DNA of 64,000 bases from contig CM067552.1 of assembly GCA_034509755.1 (NCBI GenBank), positions 16,153,001 through 16,217,000 of the forward strand, read 5' to 3'. The position numbers and the translations under genes are program-made. Shown one piece after another: positions 18,588 through 29,853 of the stretch. The notes under the pieces are model-generated. The model had not been told where the DNA came from. It searched no databases and was given only the letters and a program-made list of their open reading frames with translations. Numbering within the stretch: position 1 is the first letter of the stretch; each line of letters begins with the position of its first letter. Source of the stretch: Anisodus tanguticus. Its lineage: Eukaryota; Streptophyta; Magnoliopsida; Solanales; Solanaceae.

Positions 18588-21500
18588 ACAACAACAATAA
18601 TAATAACAACAATAACATATCAAGTGAAATCCCATAACGTGGTCTGGGGAGGGTAGAGTGTACACAGACCTTACCTCTACCTTGCTAGGTAGCGGTTGTT
18701 TTCGAGAGACCCTCGGCTCAAGACAGAGCATAAGCACAAACAAAGCAACAGCAAAAGCAAAGCAAAGCAAGAGAAACGGTCAGACCCGGTTAGAAAAAAA
18801 TTTAAAGCAGTATGAAAATGCTGGTATCAAAAGAGAATAAGTCATGATAGCGCATTCTGAAAAAGTAAGCAGTAACTAGCACATGTAAATAAGCTAAACA
18901 AAGTACACTAAAGAACACATAACAGCAGAAATCAAACTACAGAGGACTATAACGCAATATTGTGCATATTAGTATAATAGGCTAAGCGGGCCTACAATAA
19001 TAACACTAAAACTACCAGTTTGCAAGCGTAAGTAGGACTATGCTCGACTATCTACTACCCTTCTACCCTAATCCATATCATCCACAACCCCATATCTAAG
19101 GTCAAGTCCTCAGTAAGTTGCACCTGCGCCATATCCCGTTTAATCATCTCTCCCCAATACTTCTTCAGCCTACCTCTACCCCTCATACACTCGTCCATAG
19201 CCAACCTCTCACACCTCCGCACTAGGGAATTTGTGTCTCTCCTCTGCACATGCCCAAACCATCTCAATCTCTCTTCCCGCATCTTATCCTCCACCGAGAT
19301 CACTCCCACTCTGTCTCGAATATCATCATTTCTAATCATAACCCTCCTTGTATGCCCGCACATCCATCTCAACATCCTCATTTTCGTAACTTTCATCTTT
19401 TGGATGTGCGAAGTCTTGACTAGCCAACACTCTGTCCCATACAACATATTCGGTCTAACCACCGCCCTATAGAACTTGCCTTTAAGTTTCAGTGACACAT
19501 TTTTGTCGCATAAGACTCCAGATGCAAACCTTCATTTCATCCACTCTGCCCCAATACGATGTGTGACATCGTCATCAATCTCTCTATCCCCTTGGATAAT
19601 AGGCCCCAGGTACTTGAAGCTTCCTTTATTTGGAATGACCTGAGTACCAAGCCTCGTCTCTACGTCTGGCTCAAGGTCGCTCCCGTTACTGAACTTGCAC
19701 TCAAAGTATTCTGTCTTAGTCCTACTCAGCCTGAACCCTTTAGATTCCAGAATCTGACTCCAACCCTCCAGTTTAGCATTCACTCTGCTTTGAGTCTCAT
19801 CAATTAGGACTATGTCGTTTGTGAATAATATACACCATGACACCTCCTCTTGGATTTGTCATGTCAGTCCATCCATCACCAATGCATATAAGAATGGGCT
19901 AAGATTTGATCCCGGGTGCAGCCCCAAAATCACTGGAAAGTGCTCCGAGTTTCCTCCTACTGTCCATACCCTGGTCTTGGCTCCATCATACATATCCTGG
20001 ATTACCCTAGTGTACGCCACATGTACATCTCTAACCTCCAAACATCCCCATAGGAACTTTGTCGTATGCCTTCTCGAGGTCGATGAAAACCATATGTAAG
20101 TCTCTATTCCTCTCCCTATACTGCTCCACCAACCTCCTAATAAGATGAATGACTTCTGTGGTCGAACGCCCTGGCATGAATCCAAACTGGTTCTCAGAAA
20201 TAGACACGCCTCTCACCCTCATCTCCACGACCCTTTTCCAAACTTTCATAGTGTTGCTTAGTAGCTTGATACCCCTATAGTTGTTGCAACTCTGGATATC
20301 ACATTTGTTCTTTTACAAATGGATCACTGTACTCCACCTCCATTCTTCGGGAATTCTCACTGTCTTAAAATGACGTTAAAAAAATAAGTCAGCCACTCCA
20401 AACCTGCCCTGCCTACGCTCTTCCAAAATTTATCTGGGATCTCATAAGGCCCGATCGCTCGTCCCCTGCGTATCCTACGAACAACACCCTTAACCTCTTC
20501 AACCTCAATGTTTCTACAATACCCAAAATCCCGGTACCTACCAGATTTCTCCAGATCTCCCAGCTCGATGTCTCTATCTCCTTTTTCGTTCAAGAGTTTA
20601 TGAAAGTAAGACTGCCACCTCCGCCTAATATGCGCGTCCTCCACCAGTACTTCTTCGTCCTCGTCCTTGATGCACCTCACGTGATCCAAGTCACGAGCCC
20701 TCATCTCTCTTACCTTGGTTAGTCTGTACAACTTCATGTCCCCGTCTTTCTCCTATATTTCCACATACAGACATTCAAAAGCCATCATTTTTGCCACCGT
20801 AACCGCAAGTTTTGCCTCCTTCCTCGCCATCTTATATAGTTCCCTATTCGTCTACTTCTCTACCTCATCTTTGCTTTCTACTAATTTCACATACGCCGCT
20901 TTCTTCGCTTTCACATTCTCTTGAAGTTTACCATTCCACCACCAGTCCCCTCGATGCCTACCACGGCTACCCCTCGAGACCCCAATCACTTCTCTAGCTA
21001 CCTCTCGAATGGAACTGGCTGTCCTACACCACATATCGGTCAATCCCATCACTCCTCCAAGCCCTTTTGGCCATCAACCTCTCCCCCATCTCCTTTGCAC
21101 TAGCCATGGTCAAACTTCCCCATTTGATTCTTAACCTGTAATCCACAATCCTCTTATTCTTCTCCAGCTTGATCTCTAAATCCATCACCAAAAGATTATG
21201 TCGGGTTGTAAGATACTCCCTCAGAATAACCTTGCAGTCTTTACAAAGACCGTTGTCAACCTTCCTAAGGAGAAAAAAGTCTATCTGAGTCTTAGCCACC
21301 AAACTACGGAAAGTCACCAAGGTCTCCTACTTCTTCAGGAACCTCGAATTGGCTATCCAAAAATGAGATGCCTCTCCCATTCCTGTCCCCGAGGCCAAAG
21401 CCTTCATGCACATCATCATAACCCCCGGAAGTGACCCAATATGTCAATTGAAATCCCCTTATATAAATAACTTCTCAGTGGGTGGTATACCACCCACCAC

Positions 21501-21887
21501 CTCATCCAAATCCTTTCAAAAACGTCTTTTCTGCTCCTTGTCCAAGCCCGCATGTGGTGTGTAAGCACTAATAATATTCATAGTGAACCCTCAAACCCAA
21601 CTTAATCGTCATCATCTTGTCATTGACCCTCCTAACCTATACCACATAATCCCTTAGCTCGTTGTCTACAAAAATGTATTCCTACACCTCGACCTACCCG
21701 TGAACCATAACTTATACACGTCCACATCCTTAGCCTTAGGTCCTACCCATTTGGTCTCCTGGACACAGGCTATATTAATCCTCATCTTCTTAAAAATCGT
21801 AACTAGCTCTATGGACTTCCCCATTAAAGTCTCAATATTCCAAGACCCTATTTTCAGCCTAACATCTCCCTTATCCCTTAACCCTTG
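18588..21887 (-). mobile_element. RTE-type LINE, main body (minus strand), decayed
   Basis: Reading on the minus strand from 21887 down: endonuclease (RLKIGSWNIETLMGKSIELV; NIACVQETKWVG; AKTQIDFFLLRK; GLCKDCKV), linker (LDHVRCIKDEDEEV; RRRWQSYFHKLLNEKG), reverse transcriptase (ENQFGFMPGRSTTEVIHLIR; HMVFIDLEKAYDKVP; CILFTNDIVLIDE) and C-terminal region (LYGTECWLVK; RWMCGHTRR; GRGRLKKYWGEM; RIRVEG at 19055). The RT catalytic box reads FTND, not the usual FADD (19814-19825), so a catalytic Asp is lost. Frames break at least six times. The 3' end at 18588-18610 is an AAC/AAT-rich tail (plus-strand view). The 5' part lies at 32561-33737 beyond a nested Tekay element; the sum is about 4.5 kb, close to full length. 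Confidence 0.9.
21883..21887. other. Left TSD of Tekay-like element (CCTTG)
   Basis: Repeated at 32556-32560. Both copies lie within the endonuclease start of the RTE ORF. Confidence 0.95.
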
Positions 21888-24637
21888 TGTTACACCTCGT
21901 AAGATTAAGATGATAATTAAGAACGTCATTAAGAAAGCAAGATTCGGATATTGAATATAAGGAACGCTTACATATGTTAATACGGGAGATTAATGTATAA
22001 ACGGATGCTATCCCGGAATAGTTTTGTATAAAAAAATTATGACATTGAGGATACGAGGCTTATGAAATTCTCGGGAATTAAAAGAAGTGGGTTTGAGATT
22101 TACTAATTGAAGAACTTGGGGGCCAAAGTGTAAAGGAAAAAAATCATATTTTACATATAACCTTACACCAACCTCTTCATCTTCTTCCTACACTTCAACA
22201 AAAAAAAAACCAAACTCTCCTCTCATTCTCTCCTCCAAACTAATCCGAAAATCACCCTCCACCCATAACCAAAATTAAGGTTGTTATCTTCTCTTCCTAG
22301 ACTACATTTTCACCAAAAATTAGAAGCAAAACAACACCAAAAACAGTGGCAAAACAGCCACTGTTTGGGCCAAAATCTGCCCAGAATTTTCGAATTTTTG
22401 GGATGAAATTTTGGAAGAAAAACGTGTAGGGATGATGGCTTAACATTGTAGAACACTTGCATGTCAATTGGAGTTGAAGAAGTGACCAAAAAGGAGGAGA
22501 AAATTACGAAACAGTGGAAATTTTTGGACAAATAGTGGCAGAAAATTTGCGGACTGTTTTGACGAATTTGAGGTATAAAAATTCTTCTTTCTATGATATA
22601 ATTGGAATGCATGTTGTTAGAATTAAGGTAATGAATTTGTGTTAAGGAAGAATTGGAATTTAAGCATTGCATGTGACCATTTTGGGCTAGTTGCCAATTT
22701 GGGACAGATTTTGGTGTTGTTGGATTCGTTGGTTATTGTTGTTATTGTTATAACTAATTGCATGATGAAATTAAAAGGAAACATAGAGATTTAGTTGGAA
22801 TTAGTTATATGGAAGTATTAAAATCCGAAATTGGATTATAGGAATTAAGATAAGAGTTATGAAATTATGACATGTTGTGGCGAAGAACTTGCATGAAATT
22901 GTTGAACATGTTGTGATGTATATGGAGTCTTTTAGGGGCTGTTTTGTGGTGTTATAATTCTGAAAATTTAGTCACCATTACGCATGTTTAAGTGTGGTAA
23001 TTTCTAAGGTAAGTCCTAAAGGAATAAGGGTGTGGAAAGGCATAGAAAGGCTTCACATTCTACCCTCGTTGTTGTTGAAATATGGGCTGTTTTGTGGGCT
23101 GTTTTTAAGGTGGATTAAGAGGCTAAATTTACATGAGAAGTGGGTGTGTAAATTCCCTTTATTGTTGTCTTGGTTGTGCCCTTAATTGGTGCTTGTTTAT
23201 TGATGTTATTAGCCTCGTTTGGAAGTTGTGGAAGCATGTATAAACAGGAGAAGTGCTGCCCGAATTTTTATAAAATAAGAAGTCGTTATTCGATATAAAG
23301 TATGCTAGCGAACATAGAATTGACGAACGTATTGCCATTATTATAGGTTGAAGTTCTAAATCAAGACGTACTCTAATATAGAGTTGATTAGTTCGTCTAA
23401 GAGGTATGTGAACTATTCCTTCTTTCTTTGGCATGATTTTTATTTAATGAAGGTACGGAGGACGTACTTGATTCTTATACAGTTTAATTCCTAAAGAGGA
23501 TTGTTATGAGAAGTGCCTATGACTTTTCAGCAAAGAGTTTATTATGACATCATTATAATGATTTTATTGAGAGTCAAATGATAAATTTTACTTGCATATG
23601 GTTACTCATGATATCTACCCGTGCTAAGTGTTACTACTTCACCTCACCGAGTCCCAGGCCGGGTTACGATTCTTGCACAGCCTTGCATTGTTCACCGAGA
23701 CCCTCACTAGAGGGCCGGGTTACGTAGGATGGATCCATAGATGAGATATGACTTTACCGAGTCCCAGCATGGGCCGGGTTATGACATGATTCCACCGAGT
23801 CCCGCACTAGTGGGCCGGGTTATGACATGATTCCACCGAGTCCCGCACTAGTGGGCCGGGTTACATTACAGATATATATATATGTATATGGACAGACACT
23901 CATTATTCTTGACTTGAATCTCATTTTTATAAGGCAACTGAATTTTATTGTTTATGGCACGGTTGGATGTGGATCTTGACTTTTATACTGATCTCCTGTT
24001 TCAGTTGGCTACTTATGATCTCATATGCAGTATTTCATGTTTACATACTCAGTACATTATTTCGTACTGACCCTCCTTTCCTGGGGGGGGGGGCCTGCGT
24101 TCATGCCCGCAGGTACAGGTGCTCAGTTTGGTGATCCTCCGGTTTAGGTTCCTACTCATCAGGTTGGGAAGCTCCTTTGATCCAGAGCTTTGTCATTTTG
24201 GTACCGAACCTCTTTTAGACTTATGTTTGTATTTAGGGGCACGACGGGGCCCTGTTCCGTCATATGTCGTTGTTCTTCTTATAGAGGTCTGTAGACAGTG
24301 GTGGGTTGTACTTATGTAAGGGTTATAACTCTGTTTTGGTCAGCCATATCATTGTACTCTATGTTGGGGGTGTTCCCGTATATATGTTATCTTATCTGTT
24401 GGCAGCCTTGTCGGCTTGCCTGTATATTGTGTTGGCTAGTTGTGACTCCTCATGAGGCAGGTACATTCGGGGGTAAAGGCGGCCTTGTCGGCTCGCCTAC
24501 CCCGGCATATATTGTTGTTGCAGTGTTATGCTGCCAAATTTCAGACTCATTAAGTGTTAGTTGGATTATGTGTGACAGGTTAGTGTAATGACGTCATTAG
24601 GGCGGTTAGTCGCGGCCCGTCGCGTCGGGTCGTGACA
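21888..24637 (+). mobile_element. Tekay-like Ty3 element, 5' LTR (2750 bp)
   Basis: TGTTACACC (21888) to GTCGTGACA (24637), homologous along its length with 29854-32555. LTRs over 2.5 kb fit the Tekay/Del chromovirus lineage. Features inside are a (TA)-rich stretch near 23873, a G-run near 24083-24093, and a block of tandem ccgagtcc...ggccgggtta units at about 23645-23865. By eye, 8 substitutions separate the first ~155 bp of the two LTRs, so the insertion is not very recent. Confidence 0.95.
23645..23865. repeat. Tandem ccgagtcc...gccgggtta block in 5' LTR
   Basis: Five units of variable spacing, each starting ccgagtccc or ccgagaccc and ending gccgggtta. The last two are near-identical 43-bp units (gacatgattccaccgagtcc ... 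gggccgggtta). The 3' LTR has one unit fewer. Confidence 0.85.
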
Positions 24638-24641
24638 AAAG

Positions 24642-24653
24642 TGGTATCAGAGC
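24642..24653 (+). promoter_or_regulatory. Tekay primer-binding site (initiator tRNA-Met)
   Basis: tggtatcagagc, a perfect match to the initiator Met-tRNA complement, 4 bp after the LTR end. Confidence 0.95.
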
Positions 24654-24831
24654 AGTTAGTCCTCGGAATGTCTACAGACCGTGTCTAGTAGAGTCTTGCG
24701 TATGGGTATGTTGTGCACCATACTTATACGTAGGAGGCTGCAGGGCATCTAGGATTGGTTTCTATTCTTTCATCTCTTAGATCGTGCAATAGAGTTATGT
24801 TATTAGAATAATTCCTTTCTGACGACTTACG

Positions 24832-27261
24832 ATGTTTACAGCTATGCCTCCGAAAAAGGCGACAGCGGCCCAGAAGGGCAAGTCTATAGCAGGGGATACC
24901 AGCCAGATTCAGAGAGTTACTAGGTCCCGTACCCAGTCTATGCCGGAGACTATGCCCCAGTCGACGAGCTCTGCTTCATCGCCACCACCAGAGGCTCCAG
25001 TTCAGGGGGCAACATCACCAGTTTTCGAGGCCCCAGCACCTGAGCCTCCAGTTCTCCAGCCGGGGGCAGAGGACAGAGCCTTGAGAGATGCAGTTCAGCT
25101 GCTGACTAGATTGGTGGTAGGGCAGAACCGCAGACAGGGACTAGGAGTCGACCCTAGGTCTGACAGTTTGAGGGTTCGTGATTTCTTGAGTTGTAACCCT
25201 CCAGAGTTTTTCGGGTCTCAACCAGAGGAGGACCCGCAGGAGTTTATCCGGCAGATGCAGCGTACCTTGAGGGTAATCAGGGCTTCAGAGACTGAGTCTG
25301 TGGAGTTTGCTTCGTATAGGATGAGGGATATAGCTACAAATTGGTATGAGTCTTGGGAGTTATCCAGGGGAGAGGATGTTCCTCCAGCTACATGGGAGGA
25401 GTTTACAGAGGCCTTCCTTGGTCACTTCTTGCCTCCAGAGATGAGGAGAGCTAGAGTGGACAGATTCTTACAGTTGAGGCAGAGTGGCAGGACCATTCGT
25501 GAGTATAGCCTGGAGTTTGATTCATTGGCCATATATGCACCCATTGTTGTAGCAGATATGACAGATAGGGTGCATCGCTTTGTGATGGGGTTGGACCATT
25601 ATCTGATCGATGGTTGTATAGTGGTAGCTCTTCAGCCGGGTATGGATATTGCTCGTGTCCAGGCATATGCACAGGGGGTTGAGGACCGACATAGAGGACG
25701 ACAGCCAGACAGATGTCATGACAGGGACCAGCATAAGAGGGCTAGGTCGGCAGCTTATTTCGGCGAGTCTCGAGGCGGACGGGGCCCAAAGAAGAGTCGA
25801 TATTCACCTCAGCCATCACAGAGTGCTCCTCTACAGTCTACGGGCAGGAGGTTCGACCGCCCTGGATATTCAGGAGCCGGACAGAGCTCCAGGGCCTCGG
25901 GTTCTCAGGGGAACAGGGGCCCTAGTCAGTTTAGACCACCTTATCCTCGGTGCTCTCAGTGTGGTAAGTTTCATATTGGGGAATGTCGTTCGACCACAGG
26001 TGCTTGCTTCTCTTGCGGCCGTCAGGGACATATGATGAGAAAGTGTCCTAAAATAGGTGGTTCAGGTGGGATGGCTTGGCCTACAGGGTCGGGTGCTGGT
26101 TCGTCGTCATCTATAGCTATGCGCCCCACCGGGTGGGGTAGTCAGATGCCAGCAGGCTGTGGTAGAGGTCGTGGTAGAGTTTCTAGTTCCGGCGGTCCTT
26201 CGAACCGCATATATGCTTTGGCCAGTAGACGTGATCAGGAGGCGTCACCAGATGTTATTACAGGTATACTATCGGTGTTTTTCTGTAATGTATATGCTTT
26301 GATAGATCCAGGTTCCACCTTGTCCTACATATCCCCTCTTGTTGCTAATAGAATAGGGATAGAATCTGAGCCGATAGAACCATTCGAGGTAGCTACACCG
26401 GTAGGAGATTCGGTTATAGCTGAGCGTGTGTATAAAAATTATTCGGTGGTGATATATAGCCGTCATACCTTAGCAGATTTGATAGAGTTGGATATGGCCG
26501 ATTTTGATGTCATTATGGGCATGGATTGGTTGGCTTCTTGTTTTGCCAACGTTGATTGTAGAGAGAAGTTGGTTCGATTTCATTTCCCAGGCGAGCCAGT
26601 TATAGAATGGAAAGGGAATGCAGCATCGCCGAGGGGTAAGTTTATTTCATACCTCAAGGCAAGGAAGATGGTCAGAAAAGGTTGTATTTATCATTTGGTT
26701 CGGGTGCTTGATACAGAAGCGGAGGTACCGGTTCTTCAGTCAGTTCCGGTAGTTAGTGAGTTTCCGGATGTATTCCCGGACGATCTTCCAGGTCTCCCTC
26801 CAGAGCGGGAGGTAGATTTACATATAGATGTATTGCCAGGTACCCAACCTATATCCATTCCTCCTTATAGAATGGCACCTGCAGAGCTGAAAGAGTTGAA
26901 GGAGCAACTGATAGACTTGTTGGAGAAAGGTTTTATTAGGCCAAGTACATCTCCATGGGGAGCACCAGTGTTATTTGTGAGGAAGAAAGATGGATCACTG
27001 CGGATGTGTATAGATTATAGGCAGCTGAACAAGGTAACCATCAAGAACAGGTACCCCCTTCCCAGGATTGATGATTTATTTGACCAGTTGCAGGGTGCTA
27101 AGTGCTTCTCGAAGATAGACTTGCGGTCAGGTTATCATCAGGTGCGGGTAAGGGAGGCGAGATATTCCAAAGACAACATTCGAACCCGATATGGACATTA
27201 TGAGTTTAGGGTGATGTCTTTTGGACCGACCAATGCTCCAAAGCGGTGTTTATGGATTTGA
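24832..27261 (+). CDS. Tekay-like gag-pol, first part: capsid, zinc knuckles, protease, RT start
   Basis: An 809-codon open frame. The N-terminal ~70 residues are low complexity (Ser/Pro/Glu). The capsid region spans about residues 110-260 (DPQEFIRQMQRTLRVI; TNWYESWEL). A CSQCGKFHIGEC plus CFSCGRQGHMMRKC double zinc knuckle lies near residues 375-410. The protease has ALIDPGSTLSYIS near residue 485 (DPG in place of DSG or DTG, as seen in some chromoviruses). RT starts with KDGSLRMCIDYRQLNKV and SKIDLRSGYHQVRV. A start at ATG 24832 or 24844 is possible. The frame is lost at about 27240, within RT before the YxDD motif. Confidence 0.9.
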   Translation: MFTAMPPKKATAAQKGKSIAGDTSQIQRVTRSRTQSMPETMPQSTSSASSPPPEAPVQGATSPVFEAPAPEPPVLQPGAEDRALRDAVQLLTRLVVGQNRRQGLGVDPRSDSLRVRDFLSCNPPEFFGSQPEEDPQEFIRQMQRTLRVIRASETESVEFASYRMRDIATNWYESWELSRGEDVPPATWEEFTEAFLGHFLPPEMRRARVDRFLQLRQSGRTIREYSLEFDSLAIYAPIVVADMTDRVHRFVMGLDHYLIDGCIVVALQPGMDIARVQAYAQGVEDRHRGRQPDRCHDRDQHKRARSAAYFGESRGGRGPKKSRYSPQPSQSAPLQSTGRRFDRPGYSGAGQSSRASGSQGNRGPSQFRPPYPRCSQCGKFHIGECRSTTGACFSCGRQGHMMRKCPKIGGSGGMAWPTGSGAGSSSSIAMRPTGWGSQMPAGCGRGRGRVSSSGGPSNRIYALASRRDQEASPDVITGILSVFFCNVYALIDPGSTLSYISPLVANRIGIESEPIEPFEVATPVGDSVIAERVYKNYSVVIYSRHTLADLIELDMADFDVIMGMDWLASCFANVDCREKLVRFHFPGEPVIEWKGNAASPRGKFISYLKARKMVRKGCIYHLVRVLDTEAEVPVLQSVPVVSEFPDVFPDDLPGLPPEREVDLHIDVLPGTQPISIPPYRMAPAELKELKEQLIDLLEKGFIRPSTSPWGAPVLFVRKKDGSLRMCIDYRQLNKVTIKNRYPLPRIDDLFDQLQGAKCFSKIDLRSGYHQVRVREARYSKDNIRTRYGHYEFRVMSFGPTNAPKRCLWI

Positions 27262-27434
27262 TGAACCGGGTATTCGGCCGTTCTTAGACATGTTCGTCAT
27301 TGTATTCATTGATGATATCCTGGTTTATTCCCGTTCACGCGGAGCATGCGGACCATTTGAGGACGGTACTTAGGGTCCTCCAAAGACCAGCGATTGTATG
27401 CCAAGTTTCCCAAGTGTGAGTTCGGTTAACTTCG
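27240..27434 (+). pseudogene. Tekay RT catalytic segment, frame broken by several small indels
   Basis: The region encodes the RT catalytic block (FIDDIL readable at 27307-27324) but the frame changes about five times in under 200 bp, at about 27243, 27270, 27338, 27384 and 27425. Flanking stretches of 2.4 kb and 1.66 kb are fully open. Such clustering is unusual for random decay; see findings. Confidence 0.8.
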
Positions 27435-29093
27435 GTGACATTCTTGGGGCATATTATTGGGGCCGATGGTATTCGGGTGGATACACAGAAGATTGAGGCG
27501 GTGAAGACTTGGCCCAGACCTACGACACCTACTGAGGTACGCAGTTTTCTGGGGCTAGCAGGGTATTATAGAAGGTTTGTGGAGAAGTTTGCCTCAATCT
27601 CAGCGCCTTTGACTAGGCTAACCCAGAAGGCAGCTAAGTTTCAGTGGACGGATGCTTGTGAGCACAGTTTCCAGTTGTTGAAGGATAAGTTGACTACGAC
27701 TCCAGTTCTGACTCTTCCCGAGGGACCGGATGGTTATGTCATTTATTGTGATGCTTCAGCCATTGGGCTAGGTTGTGTGTTGATGCAGCATGGCAAAGTT
27801 ATAGCTTATGCCTCCCGACAACTCAGAAAGCATGAAAAGAATTATCCCACTCATGATTTGGAGCTAGCAGCGGTGATTCATGCCTTGAAGATTTGGAGAC
27901 ATTACTTGTATGGGATTCATGTTGATATTTATACGGATCACAAGAGTCTCCAATATATCTTTAAGCAGAAGGAGTTGAACCTACGGCAGAGGCAGTGGTT
28001 AGAGTTGCTAAAGGACTATGATGTTGATATCTTGTACCACCCGAGAAAAGCCAATGTTGTGGCAGATGCTCTTAGCCGTAGATCCATGGGTAGCTTGACG
28101 GATGTGCAGCCAGACAGAAGGAAGATGGTTCGTGAGATACATAGGCTAGTGAGTCTTGGAGTCCGGTTGGCGGATTCGGGAGATAGCGGGGTTCTTATTC
28201 GGGATGTTGCTGAGTCCTCTATCATGGAAGAGGTAAAGAAACATCAGTATGAGGATCCTGTTCTGGCCCGGTATAGAGATGCAGCTCTCTCCGAAAGGGA
28301 AAGACTTTATTTGAGGTTACACCGAAGGTGTGCTTGGAGGTATGAGGGCAGATTATATGTACCTGATGTTGCAGGGCTACGACAGCAGGTTATGGGAGAG
28401 GCACACAATGCCCGTTATTCCATTCATCCAGGATCGACGAAGATGTACCATGACCTTAGATGCTTGTATTGGTGGGATGGCATGAAAAGAGACATAGCAA
28501 AATTTGTTGCCCAGTGCCCGAATTGTCAGCAAGTTAAGGTTGAACATCAGAAGCCTGGTGGATTATTACAGGAGATTGAGATCCCGACTTGGAAGTGGGA
28601 AGTGATTAATATGGACTTCATTACAGGCTTACCTCGCACTCAGTGGAAGTGTGATTCCATATGGGTTATCGTGGATAGGTTGACAAAATCAGCCCATTTT
28701 CTTCCAGTGAGGACTACTTACTCAGCTGAGGACTATGCTAGGCTGTACATCAGGGAGATAGTGAGACTGCACTGGGTCCCCACATCTATTATATCAGATC
28801 GAGGAGCTCAGTTTACAGCTAACTTCTGGAGATCATTCCAGAAGGGATTGGGAATACAAGTGAGTCTCAGCACAGCATTTCACCCTCAGACGGACGGGCA
28901 GGCAGAGCGTACGATCCAGACATTAGAGGATATGCTGAGGGACTTTATTATTGACTTCAGAGGTAGTTCGGATGACCATTTACCACTCATTGAGTTTGCT
29001 TATAACAACAGCTACAACTCTAGCATCCGATGGCACCGTATGAGGCTTTATATGGGAGGAAGTGCAGGTCACCTATTGGTTGGTTTGATGTAG
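27435..29093 (+). CDS. Tekay-like pol, second part: RNase H and integrase
   Basis: A 552-codon open frame. The RT thumb (TFLGHIIGADGI) is followed by RNase H (YVIYCDASAIGLGCVLMQ; YTDHKSLQYIF; ANVVADALSRR), the integrase HHCC zinc finger (HPGSTKMYHDLR ... CPNCQQVK near residues 345-375) and the integrase core (INMDFITGLPRT; ISDRGAQFTANFW; HPQTDGQAERTIQTL). RT-RNase H-integrase order marks Ty3/gypsy. The frame is lost at about 29030 near the end of the core. Confidence 0.92.
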   Translation: MTFLGHIIGADGIRVDTQKIEAVKTWPRPTTPTEVRSFLGLAGYYRRFVEKFASISAPLTRLTQKAAKFQWTDACEHSFQLLKDKLTTTPVLTLPEGPDGYVIYCDASAIGLGCVLMQHGKVIAYASRQLRKHEKNYPTHDLELAAVIHALKIWRHYLYGIHVDIYTDHKSLQYIFKQKELNLRQRQWLELLKDYDVDILYHPRKANVVADALSRRSMGSLTDVQPDRRKMVREIHRLVSLGVRLADSGDSGVLIRDVAESSIMEEVKKHQYEDPVLARYRDAALSERERLYLRLHRRCAWRYEGRLYVPDVAGLRQQVMGEAHNARYSIHPGSTKMYHDLRCLYWWDGMKRDIAKFVAQCPNCQQVKVEHQKPGGLLQEIEIPTWKWEVINMDFITGLPRTQWKCDSIWVIVDRLTKSAHFLPVRTTYSAEDYARLYIREIVRLHWVPTSIISDRGAQFTANFWRSFQKGLGIQVSLSTAFHPQTDGQAERTIQTLEDMLRDFIIDFRGSSDDHLPLIEFAYNNSYNSSIRWHRMRLYMGGSAGHLLVGLM

Positions 29094-29240
29094 GTGAGAC
29101 TAAGTTGATCGGCCCGTACATGGTTCGACAGTTGTTGATAAGGTGAAACTCATTCGGGAGAGGTTATTAGCGACACGAGTCGACAGAAGTCATATGCTGA
29201 TAATCGACGTCGACACTTAGAGTTTCAGGTTGATGATTGG

Positions 29241-29681
29241 GTGTTCCTAAAGGTGTCACCCATGAAGGGTGTGATGAGGTTTGGCAAGAAAGGAAAGCTT
29301 AGCCCAAGGTACATCGGGCCTTACCAGATCATTCGTATGATAGGCAAGGTTGCCTATGAGTTGGATCTACCGCCTGATTTGGAAGCAGTACATCCGGTCT
29401 TCTATGTATCTATGATGCGTAAGTGTATTGGTGATCCTTCCAGAGTCTTCCCAGTAGATGACGTCCAGGTGACAGAAGATTTGTCCTACGAGGAAAGCCC
29501 CGTAGCCATGCTTGATCGCCAGGTCAGGAGATTACGGACGACAGATGTGGCTTCCGTCAAGGTATTGTGGAGGAACCACAATAAGGAGGAAATGACTTGG
29601 GAGGCAGAGGACGAGATGATGAAGAAGTATCCCCATTTGTTCCTTGTGCCTCCAGGTAATTCAATTCAACTCCCCATTTGA
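29241..29681 (+). CDS. Tekay-like integrase C-terminus with chromodomain-like end
   Basis: Begins in the integrase C-terminal region (FGKKGKLSPRYIGPYQIIRM; ELDLPPDLEAVHPVFYVSMM). It ends with a chromodomain-like segment (VASVKVLWRNHNKEEMTWEA ... KKYPHLF), which in chromoviruses guides integration to particular chromatin. It joins the frame ending at 29093 through a patch of small indels (29030-29240). Confidence 0.85.
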   Translation: MFLKVSPMKGVMRFGKKGKLSPRYIGPYQIIRMIGKVAYELDLPPDLEAVHPVFYVSMMRKCIGDPSRVFPVDDVQVTEDLSYEESPVAMLDRQVRRLRTTDVASVKVLWRNHNKEEMTWEAEDEMMKKYPHLFLVPPGNSIQLPI

Positions 29682-29840
29682 TTATTGTAATTGGTGAATT
29701 GCATATGTGTGATATATTGTGGCCCTGTGTGGCATCTGTTGGTTGCTGAATATAGGCGGATAGGCATAGTTATAAAGGAGACTCTGCCGAAATTTTTCTA
29801 GCATTAGACTTATTATGAACATTCGAGGACGAATGTTTCT

Positions 29841-29853
29841 GAGGAGGGAAGTA
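29841..29853 (+). promoter_or_regulatory. Tekay polypurine tract
   Basis: gaggagggaagta immediately before the 3' LTR. The upstream cattcgaggacgaatgttt phrase (29819-29838) is a common signature at this point in chromoviruses. Confidence 0.85.
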
